Shown piece by piece: positions 1 to 4,611 of a stretch of 5,460 nucleotides of DNA. The stretch's first letter is position 1. Every line of letters starts with the position of its first letter. The notes below the pieces were generated by a model. It was not told the DNA's origin. It searched no databases and was given only the letters and a program-made list of their open reading frames with translations. Location: positions 1 to 5,460 of the forward strand of contig CAIOSF010000278.1 in assembly GCA_903860855.1 (NCBI GenBank). Reading direction: 5' to 3'. The translations under genes and the position numbers were made by a program. The DNA comes from an uncultured Alphaproteobacteria bacterium. GTDB lineage: Bacteria > Pseudomonadota > Alphaproteobacteria > Rickettsiales > Midichloriaceae.

Positions 1-46
1 ATAGTAAATAAACAATAACTATTTAGCTATAAAGCTTTTCAAAAAA

Positions 47-60
47 AAAGTTGTAACTTT
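47..60. promoter_or_regulatory. 14-bp inverted repeat upstream of the chitinase gene
   Basis: AAAGTT and AACTTT form perfect 6-bp arms around a GT centre, directly after a run of A, about 50 bp before the chitinase start. Its size and position would suit a dimeric regulator site. The surrounding DNA is very AT-rich, so chance is a real alternative. No convincing -35/-10 pair could be placed between it and the gene; TAAAAT at 92-97 is a possible -10 box without a matching -35. Confidence 0.22.
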
Positions 61-111
61 GCATATTTTCTGTGACAGTTTGAGTGTCTATTAAAATAAA
101 ATGGTCAAAAT

Positions 112-1614
112 ATGACAAGAAAGCTTTTTACCTATACTCCTAATTGGGGTGGAACAACTGCCCAAGGACTAAATGATCCAACTCAGTTGGCTATGCTGAA
201 CAAAGCAGTGACTCTAGGTTTGACGAATGTCAATTTGGCATTTATAGCTCCGTTGGCAAGAGATGCGAACTTTAGTGGCCCTGTTACTGTGCCTGACAGT
301 GTTAATGGCTCAGTCGCATTTACCGATATTTGGAGTGATTTACAGCCTGGTAGAGATTGGAGTACAGCTCCTGCCGTGCAAAAGTATCTTGCTGTTGAAA
401 ATACAGATTCTATACCAGGGCTCAATAAGCCGGCACCTGATCCAAGCTATAATATTGGTGGCCTACCTCAGCCACCATTTGCAGTCGCGGCTAATACAGC
501 CTGTCCAGCCCCAATATTTGAAGGTCATGCTAATAGCTATGTTGGTACCTATGGGGTCCTAAAGAAGATTGCCGATGGTCATCCGAATTTAAAAGCAGGT
601 ATAAGTATAGGTGGGTGGAGTAGAGCTGATGCTCTTAAGTATATAGCAGCTGATGACAAATTAATGAGTAACTTCATTAATTCGCTCAAAGAGTTACAAA
701 GTATCTATGGCTTTAAAGCTATAGATCTAGATTGGGAGTTCCCTGGATTACCTGGTAATGCTGCTGGAGGTTATAACAATTGGGCCCAAAACTACACCAC
801 TCCTAACCAGCTAAAGTCGCAGACGGCAGCCGTACCAGGCCAAGATAAGGCTGGTTTTACCAAAATTATTACGAAACTCCACGATGAATTCCCTAACGTA
901 GACATCACCGCTACCGTGTCACCGAATCTCCAAGCAATAGCTAATATTGATTTTAACGCGATCAAAGATAAAGTAAGCAATATATTGTTAATGGGATATG
1001 ACATAGGTGGCATATGGGATGGTCACACTTCACACAACGCTCCTTTATATAGCGGACCTAGTGGGAATTTGAGCATTGACTCAGCGGTTACAGCTATGAT
1101 GGCTGCAGGGCTCCCAGCAGAGAAACTTGTGCTTGGGGTTCCATTCTATGGTCGCGCATTCTATAGTGTCCCAGATAGTGCCGTTGGTACAAATTGTCCT
1201 AAGAGCGGAAACGACTCGAGCATATCATATAGTGGTATTAAATCAACTATATTAAATCAACCCAACTTGGCAGGATATACAAGATATTGGGATGATGTTG
1301 CTAAGGTGCCGTATCTCTATAATGCCACTACTAAGGAGTGGATAAGTTATGACGATACTCAATCACTTGGGGAGAAAATGAAGTACATGCAGGATAAAGG
1401 CCTGGGTGGGGTTATGTCATGGCAGCTTTATCAAGATAGCAGTGACCTGGAGTTAACAACGTTCCTAGCAAATAATCTCAATCCAGCCAAAACTCAACTC
1501 TCTCAAGCCCAAACTCAAGCTACCGCCCAAGCGGGCGAGTTCCTTAGCGAGACCTACTATGGAACCGACAGCAGCGGCGAATGCGAGTGCGAATACTCTG
1601 TCTCTTGGAATTGA
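112..1614 (+). CDS. Chitinase, glycoside hydrolase family 18 (ChiA-like)
   Basis: This 500-residue protein should hydrolyse beta-1,4 bonds in chitin or chito-oligosaccharides by the substrate-assisted GH18 mechanism. Visible landmarks in order are a first barrel strand starting almost at the N-terminus (LFTYTPNWGG, 5-14), the SxGG motif (SIGGWS, 165-170), the catalytic motif AIDLDWEFPG (203-212, with D205, D207 and acid E209), MGYD (294-297), GVPFYGRAF (342-350), a small insertion domain (about 349-412, ending before YDD) and GGVMSWQLYQD (432-442). The first Asp of the family motif DxxDxDxE is Lys202. There is no signal peptide, transmembrane segment or chitin-binding module, so the enzyme is either cytoplasmic or exported by a C-terminal signal. 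After about residue 457 the tail is Gln/Ala/Thr-rich, then Ser/Glu/Cys-rich, ending in ECECEYSVSWN. The ATG at 112 is used because it sits directly before the first barrel strand, but no Shine-Dalgarno precedes it. A transferred origin is possible, since chitinases are uncommon in obligate intracellular alphaproteobacteria. Confidence 0.95.
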   Translation: MTRKLFTYTPNWGGTTAQGLNDPTQLAMLNKAVTLGLTNVNLAFIAPLARDANFSGPVTVPDSVNGSVAFTDIWSDLQPGRDWSTAPAVQKYLAVENTDSIPGLNKPAPDPSYNIGGLPQPPFAVAANTACPAPIFEGHANSYVGTYGVLKKIADGHPNLKAGISIGGWSRADALKYIAADDKLMSNFINSLKELQSIYGFKAIDLDWEFPGLPGNAAGGYNNWAQNYTTPNQLKSQTAAVPGQDKAGFTKIITKLHDEFPNVDITATVSPNLQAIANIDFNAIKDKVSNILLMGYDIGGIWDGHTSHNAPLYSGPSGNLSIDSAVTAMMAAGLPAEKLVLGVPFYGRAFYSVPDSAVGTNCPKSGNDSSISYSGIKSTILNQPNLAGYTRYWDDVAKVPYLYNATTKEWISYDDTQSLGEKMKYMQDKGLGGVMSWQLYQDSSDLELTTFLANNLNPAKTQLSQAQTQATAQAGEFLSETYYGTDSSGECECEYSVSWN

Positions 1615-1645
1615 GATAAGGTAACCAGCGCTTAACTTTCTTATG

Positions 1646-1770
1646 CCTGAGGTATTACTTTTAGATCTTAATCGTTTGATTCATCTGAAGTCCACTTAAT
1701 AGAGACTCATGAGATACCATACCTGTATAGAATGACTCTCAAGCTTCAAACGACTAGAGATCGCCTTAGG
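1646..1770 (+). ncRNA. Candidate structured RNA: long imperfect stem-loop
   Basis: Reading outward to inward, CCTGAGG (1646-1652) can pair with CCTTAGG (1764-1770, one G-U). GATCTTA (1664-1670) then pairs with TA plus AGATC (1755-1762, one bulged G), and TCGTTTGA (1672-1679) pairs perfectly with TCAAACGA (1746-1753). GAGACTCAT (1702-1710) pairs with ATGACTCTC (1732-1740, one C-C mismatch) around a small ATAC/GTAT hairpin (1714-1728). Pairing at this many nested places over 125 nt is more than a random spacer usually offers. I recognise no known family: it is not 4.5S RNA, RNase P RNA or tmRNA by their conserved motifs. The strand is assumed from the flanking genes. It could be a 3' UTR structure of the chitinase transcript, a small RNA, or a palindromic repeat element. 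Confidence 0.33.
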
Positions 1771-1796
1771 GGGGCAACCCCATGGCAAGGCGGTCT
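1758..1796 (+). other. Strong two-level hairpin, alternative to the long stem
   Basis: AGATCGCCTT (1758-1767) pairs with AAGGCGGTCT (1787-1796) over 10 bp with one wobble, and a GGGG-CAA-CCCC hairpin (1771-1781) caps it. No T-run follows on the plus strand, so it is not a classic terminator. Its left arm reuses bases 1758-1770 that also close the long stem-loop, so the two folds cannot coexist. Confidence 0.5.
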
Positions 1797-2142
1797 TAAT
1801 CAGAAATTGGAGAGAGTTAAAGCCCATTACTTTGCTTCCGCGAAGTTTTTCTCCTTCATGCCTGCTATAGAGTAGCTGATAGCAAAATAATGGATAGTCA
1901 TTCCCCCTTGAGCTCCTTTCGATGTTGTCGACTTATTGACTCCTGTTTGGATTGCAATTCCAGCCATCTAAATACATTAACCCCTCGCAGCGAATACGTC
2001 GTTGTTGCTTCATTTTTGAACTAAGGGTGAGAATATTCAGAGAAATTGACATTATCCAGTAATTACAATAATAGATTCAGAGTCTATTATTAAAAAAGTA
2101 GAGGGAAATGCTGTAAAGCTTGCAGCATTATGTATCGAAGCT

Positions 2143-2331
2143 ATGGGTGAGGGTGGCATAACTCTCGGTAAAAAACTTAATGCACTCCTCAACGACTTCA
2201 TCAAAGCTCATGGATTATCATTTGAAAACATAAGCGGAAGTAAAACAGAGGATCAAAATCTTATTGTGCTTTTCACAGATAAGCTCATCAGTGGCGAAAT
2301 AAGTGCTAAAAAGGGTGAGATGCGTATATAG
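2143..2331 (+). CDS. Small hypothetical protein, possibly a 5'-truncated remnant
   Basis: I do not recognise this 62-residue protein. It is mostly helical in appearance (KKLNALLNDFIKAHG, then LIVLFTDKLISGEISAKKGE), charged, without cysteine, signal peptide or membrane segment. The same frame is open upstream to the TGA at 2047-2049 and reads as plausible protein (ITIIDSESIIKKVEGNAVKL, then AALCIEA) right up to the ATG, yet it contains no ATG, GTG or TTG before 2143. The ATG at 2143 has no convincing Shine-Dalgarno. This pattern suits a degraded gene that has lost its 5' part, or a gene starting at a rare codon such as ATT or ATA near 2062-2070. It lies 118 bp before ubiE on the same strand. 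It could also be non-coding. Confidence 0.35.
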   Translation: MGEGGITLGKKLNALLNDFIKAHGLSFENISGSKTEDQNLIVLFTDKLISGEISAKKGEMRI

Positions 2332-2449
2332 TGACTTAATCTCAGTTCCTAATTAGAACCAAGGAGAACTCATTTCCCGTTGATGTGGGCTATCTTGGAG
2401 AATTTTGTAAAAAGGAAGTTTAATAAATGCCATATATCTTCGTACTACT
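2332..2449. promoter_or_regulatory. ubiE upstream region with near-palindrome
   Basis: GTTC (2345-2348) and GAAC (2356-2359) flank the self-complementary TAATTA with one extra C, giving a 15-bp near-palindrome that could be an operator. AAGGAG at 2361-2366 resembles a Shine-Dalgarno but is 16 nt from the nearest ATG (2383), which opens only a 25-codon ORF running into ubiE. No clear sigma-70 promoter could be assigned. Confidence 0.25.
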
Positions 2450-2453
2450 ATGA
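2427..2453 (+). CDS. Possible 8-codon leader peptide coupled to ubiE
   Basis: ATG at 2427 opens a short frame reading MPYIFVLL and ending with TGA at 2451-2453. That stop overlaps the ubiE start at 2450-2452 in an ATGA arrangement. The leader has a good Shine-Dalgarno, AAGGAAG at 2412-2418, 8 nt before its ATG. The same motif is 31 nt from the ubiE ATG, too far to serve it directly. Ribosomes finishing the leader could restart on ubiE, which would be translational coupling. This is an inference from spacing; the peptide itself has no recognisable function and may be a by-product. Confidence 0.3.
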   Translation: MPYIFVLL

Positions 2454-3151
2454 GATCTGACCTTACTAACAAGGACAAATTAGTTCGCCGCGTATTCAAC
2501 TCGGTAGCTGAAAAGTATGATCTGATGAACGATATGATGAGCTTTGGTGCTCATCGGCTCTGGAAAAAGGAGATGCTTAGTATACTACAACCTCAGCCCA
2601 CCGAAGTCCTCCTCGATGTAGCAGGTGGCACAGGCGATATTGCAAGAGCATTCTTAGCTAAAGGTGGAGGAAGGGCTATTATCTGTGACATAAATCATAA
2701 CATGCTTGTAGCCGGAATGTGCCAGAGAGGTTCGTCCGAATTCCTGCAACTGATCTGCGGAAATGGGGAAAATATACCATTCAGAGACAGTGCAGTCGAT
2801 AGCTGCTCTATTGCCTTTGGTATTCGTAATATGAGCAATATGAAGAGGGCGATCTCGGAAGCTTTGCGGGTTATGAAGCCGATGGGTAAGTTTGTCTGCT
2901 TGGAATTTCTTAATTGCGATTCATCGCCGTTTAGTAAGATTTATGATATGTATTCATACAAGGTTATACCAACTCTTGGTAAGCTAGTAGCTGATGATGA
3001 TAGCGCATATCGGTATCTGATTGAGAGCATCAGATCATTTCCCAAAAGCAGAGAATTTATTAATCTACTGAGAGAATGTGGCCTTGGGATGGTGACGATG
3101 CATGAGCTATTTCCACCTGTAGCTGCAATTTATTGGGGATATAAAGTATAA
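2450..3151 (+). CDS. ubiE: Ubiquinone/menaquinone biosynthesis C-methyltransferase UbiE
   Basis: UbiE transfers a methyl group from S-adenosylmethionine to the ring carbon of a benzoquinol (ubiquinone pathway) or demethylmenaquinol. It is a class I Rossmann-fold methyltransferase. The family signature YDLMNDMMSFGAHRLW is at 23-38, the SAM-binding glycine loop LLDVAGGTGD at 54-63, the acidic end of strand 2 at CDINHNML (79-86), IAFGIRN at 121-127, the second signature RVMKPMGKFVCLEF at 140-153, and YLIESIRSFP at 189-198. At 233 residues it is slightly short, because the usual N-terminal FGF-type segment is missing. Oddities are Leu after LEF where Ser is usual, GNGENIPF (104-111) in place of the common GDAExLPF, and a C-terminus (ELFPPVAAIYWGYKV) in which the usual NLTGG and the His before the final aromatic-Lys end are replaced. 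The upstream in-frame stop at 2408-2410 leaves ATG 2450 as the only conventional start. The usual partner ubiB does not follow. Confidence 0.96.
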   Translation: MRSDLTNKDKLVRRVFNSVAEKYDLMNDMMSFGAHRLWKKEMLSILQPQPTEVLLDVAGGTGDIARAFLAKGGGRAIICDINHNMLVAGMCQRGSSEFLQLICGNGENIPFRDSAVDSCSIAFGIRNMSNMKRAISEALRVMKPMGKFVCLEFLNCDSSPFSKIYDMYSYKVIPTLGKLVADDDSAYRYLIESIRSFPKSREFINLLRECGLGMVTMHELFPPVAAIYWGYKV

Positions 3152-3495
3152 AGCAAGTATGATGGGCAGAGAGAGAATGGTACATTTTGGATTGGCATAT
3201 GTAGCGTATATGTGGAGCACATCTACAAAGCATCGGTGCCCGTGCTTCAGGAGAGGCAAATTCCCCCTTCCTTATTCTCGCGTTATCCTTGAGCTGGACG
3301 CTAGAGAACATGGTCTTGTGATTTTGTGAGCTCTATATAAACATTGCCAGATCTTAAGGCACAATGGATAAACCCAAGGTGTAGTTAAAACAGACCCACG
3401 ACGACTGCCACCCAATTATCACTTCCCCTCAGATGAAAATCGCGAAAAGTGTCAAAAAAACCGCTATGGGACCACCCCCCATGGGACAGAAGCTA
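3152..3495. other. Spacer between convergent ubiE and rpmD
   Basis: No convincing gene is present. A 56-codon plus-strand frame from ATG 3159 lacks a Shine-Dalgarno and family resemblance. Two perfect or near-perfect hairpins are visible: ATGTG-GAG-CACAT (3210-3222), and AAGCA-t-CGG-TGC-CCG-TGCTT (3228-3247, one bulge). Neither is followed by a T-run on either strand. No terminator for ubiE was found. The right end holds a possible terminator for rpmD, listed separately. rplO, which normally follows rpmD, is absent from this interval. Confidence 0.6.
3454..3484 (-). terminator. Possible rho-independent terminator of rpsE-rpmD
   Basis: On the minus strand, about 10 bp after the rpmD stop, ATGGG (3482-3478) can pair with CCCAT (3470-3466) around a 7-nt loop, with one more G-C pair beyond a mismatch. 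Seven T follow at 3460-3454. The stem is short and separated from the T-run by about five bases (AGCGG), so it is weaker than a textbook terminator, but its position right after rpmD supports the call. It implies that transcription ends here and does not continue into rplO. Confidence 0.4.
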
Positions 3496-3675
3496 CTAGC
3501 TAGGTAGAACCTCAATTAAATGCCCAACCTTCTTAATCATACCTCTATTTTCAGTAGTGTCGATTACTTCCGCTGTCTTATTTATCTTTAATCCTAGTCC
3601 TTTCAGGGTAGCGATTTGTTTTTTGCTACGACCAAGTCCGCTGCGGATTTGCTTTATCTTAATTGTTTGTTTCAT
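3496..3675 (-). CDS. rpmD: 50S ribosomal protein L30
   Basis: L30 is a small protein of the large ribosomal subunit. From the ATG at 3675 the product is 59 residues, the usual length, and begins [16 protein letters not shown], which lines up with the conserved L30 N-terminus; ATLKGLGL (22-29) and NRGMI (43-47) follow as expected. Compared with typical L30, one basic residue is missing after GLGL. Two in-frame upstream starts exist, GTG 3696 and ATG 3687, adding seven or three residues (MTQT before MKQT for ATG 3687). The ATG at 3687 has a weak GGTG six bases upstream, so the true start may lie there. The gene overlaps the end of rpsE by 17 nt, which points to translational coupling. The stop is TAG at 3498-3496. 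Confidence 0.93.
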   Translation of the reverse strand: MKQTIKIKQIRSGLGRSKKQIATLKGLGLKINKTAEVIDTTENRGMIKKVGHLIEVLPS

Positions 3676-4267
3676 TGTTTGCGTCATTGTTTTCACCAGC
3701 TTCTTTTGATTCAGTTTCTTTCAATTGTTTATCATCTATAGACGATTTATAGCGGACCCTGCGGCTTACTATTTCTGATACTTTTTTGCCGCGTTTCTCA
3801 GCAATAAATCTTGGAGAGTGGGTATCAAGCAGAGCTTTCATAGCGGCCTTTAGCATATTATGGGGATTTGTCGATCCTAAAGATTTGGCAACAACATCCT
3901 TAACACCAAGTACTTCTAACATTGAGCGAACTGAACCTCCGGCGATCACACCTGTACCAGCTGGTGCTGCTCTTATTATGATCTTGCCAGAACAGAATTT
4001 CGCCGTTATATCGTGGTGCAGAGTTCTACCATCGCGTAATGGAATTCTTACCATAGATTTGCGAGCTGCCTGAGTGGCTTTTGAACGAGCATCGGTAACT
4101 TCAGTGGCCTTGCCAAGTCCTATGCCGATACGGCCCTTTCCATCACCAACAACAACTATAGCAGAGAAGCTAAATCTTCTACCACCTTTCACTACCTTGG
4201 CACATCTACTAATATGTACTAATTTTTCTTCTAGTTCTGATCCTTGTTGCTCGAATTTGGTTCTCAC
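3659..4267 (-). CDS. rpsE: 30S ribosomal protein S5
   Basis: S5 is a core protein of the small subunit that contributes to decoding accuracy and mRNA unwinding. The 202-residue product has the N-terminal double-stranded-RNA-binding-type domain (about 13-77, with [20 protein letters not shown] at 25-44) and the C-terminal domain (about 85-157, with [13 protein letters not shown] at 99-111). The [11 protein letters not shown] stretch (160-170) is typical of alphaproteobacterial S5. Beyond residue 171 comes an extra hydrophilic tail ending in Asn-rich [10 protein letters not shown], encoded by a 12-bp tandem repeat. The start is GTG 4267, supported by AGGAGA nine bases upstream and by alignment of the first residues. 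rpmD follows with overlap, as in the spc operon, but rplR is not upstream: the next 344 bp toward queC are non-coding. The gene therefore seems to begin its own transcript. Confidence 0.96.
   Translation of the reverse strand: MRTKFEQQGSELEEKLVHISRCAKVVKGGRRFSFSAIVVVGDGKGRIGIGLGKATEVTDARSKATQAARKSMVRIPLRDGRTLHHDITAKFCSGKIIIRAAPAGTGVIAGGSVRSMLEVLGVKDVVAKSLGSTNPHNMLKAAMKALLDTHSPRFIAEKRGKKVSEIVSRRVRYKSSIDDKQLKETESKEAGENNDANNETNN
3661..3690 (-). repeat. 12-bp tandem repeat across the rpsE/rpmD overlap
   Basis: On the minus strand ACAATGACGCAA (3690-3679) is followed by ACAATGAAACAA (3678-3667) and a half copy ACAATTA (3666-3660). The two full copies match at 10 of 12 positions. Read in the rpsE frame this gives the [10 protein letters not shown] tail; read in the rpmD frame it supplies two ATG codons exactly 12 nt apart. 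Confidence 0.7.
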
Positions 4268-4276
4268 CTTGTTATT

Positions 4277-4282
4277 TCTCCT
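4277..4282 (-). promoter_or_regulatory. Ribosome binding site of rpsE
   Basis: AGGAGA on the minus strand ends nine bases before the GTG at 4267 and is the clearest Shine-Dalgarno in the window. It decides for GTG as the rpsE start. TATATT (4294-4289) with TTTATT (4318-4313, 18-bp spacer) is a weak promoter candidate just upstream, but it would leave almost no leader. Confidence 0.65.
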
Positions 4283-4438
4283 ATTTTTAATATAACATCA
4301 GATCCCAGATTAAATAAACACGACGAACGAGAAGCCTAGCCTATTGAATTTAGGTGAGCAACGAGCAAAGAGGTAGTATTTAAAAACGAGGACTGATACC
4401 AGAGTCACTATAATTCTGGCTACTATATATTATCTTCT

Positions 4439-4471
4439 AATAATGGGCAATGTTTTGTGTGCACCATTATT
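4439..4471. other. Perfect 8-bp inverted repeat upstream of queC
   Basis: AATAATGG (4439-4446) pairs perfectly with CCATTATT (4464-4471), and the stem continues inward as GCA/TGC past one bulged A, leaving a 10-nt loop. It ends 17 bp before the possible extended -10 at 4488, so it could be a regulator site in DNA or a stem in RNA. No T-run follows. Confidence 0.45.
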
Positions 4472-4518
4472 CAATGGCCTGATTTGGTATAAGAATATCT
4501 TTTCAAAAAAGAGTTCTC

Positions 4519-4533
4519 CCAGATAGAATCTGG
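4519..4533. other. 6-bp hairpin with 3-nt loop upstream of queC
   Basis: CCAGAT (4519-4524) and ATCTGG (4528-4533) are perfect complements around AGA. It is one of several CCAG/CTGG hairpins in this spacer and would lie in the queC leader if transcription starts near 4500. Confidence 0.4.
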
Positions 4534-4543
4534 CAATTGATTA

Positions 4544-4576
4544 TACCAGGTCTAGTCTTTTATCTGGAACCTGGTA
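4544..4576. other. Perfect 8-bp hairpin in the probable queC leader
   Basis: TACCAGGT (4544-4551) pairs perfectly with ACCTGGTA (4569-4576) across a 17-nt loop. The stem ends 35 nt before the queC start. It could be a leader structure affecting queC expression or a dyad operator; neither can be decided from sequence alone. Confidence 0.42.
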
Positions 4577-4611
4577 CAAATTAGTTAGATGCCAATATGT
4601 AACGTTCAAGC

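Larger units (their letters stand above)
1615..2142. other. Long spacer with RNA-like structure, no recognisable gene
   Basis: No frame here gives a recognisable protein and I see no tRNA or rRNA. The left part (1646-1796) holds strong stem-loops listed separately. Further right are weaker ones: CTTC-CGC-GAAG at 1835-1845 followed by five T (1846-1850), which could be a feeble terminator for upstream transcription; GCTAT/ATAGC around 1864-1883; and a wobble-containing stem around the loop ATACG near 1990-2005. No terminator lies directly behind the chitinase stop. From 2050 onward the frame of the next small ORF is open. Confidence 0.6.
4283..4611. other. Divergent spacer between rpsE and queC, hairpin-rich
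   Basis: No gene is visible here, and rplR, expected before rpsE, is missing. The interval contains several inverted repeats built on CCAG/CTGG: CCAGA...TCTGG (4399-4403/4415-4419) plus three better ones listed separately. TG-G-TATAAG at 4485-4493 resembles an extended -10 promoter toward queC, without a good -35. GAGCAAC/GAGCAAA at 4356-4369 is a small tandem repeat. I see no preQ1 riboswitch motif, although queC is a typical target. Confidence 0.5.

Noticed and set aside
2383..2460. 25-codon ORF with AAGGAG upstream, overlapping the ubiE start
   Set aside because: The Shine-Dalgarno is 16 nt from the ATG and the product has no meaning; the 2427 leader is better supported.
1898..3296. Shared words ATTCCCCCTT and CCTTGAGCT in two spacers (near 1899 and 3260)
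   Set aside because: Flanks do not match, and 10-base coincidences are expected in a window of this size.
3060..3311. Minus-strand frame where rplO could have been expected after rpmD
   Set aside because: Its translation shows none of the glycine/basic pattern of L15 and it overlaps the ubiE end; it is a chance frame.
3159..3329. 56-codon plus-strand ORF after ubiE
   Set aside because: No Shine-Dalgarno, no family resemblance, and Cys/Arg-rich composition like translated non-coding DNA.
1771..3485. CCCCATGG in both the 1758-1796 hairpin and the rpmD terminator region, as a possible element pair
   Set aside because: Similarity is limited to the G/C-rich core and no target duplication or shared arms are visible.
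4320..4611. preQ1 riboswitch before queC
   Set aside because: The characteristic pseudoknot sequence elements of the known preQ1 classes are not found.
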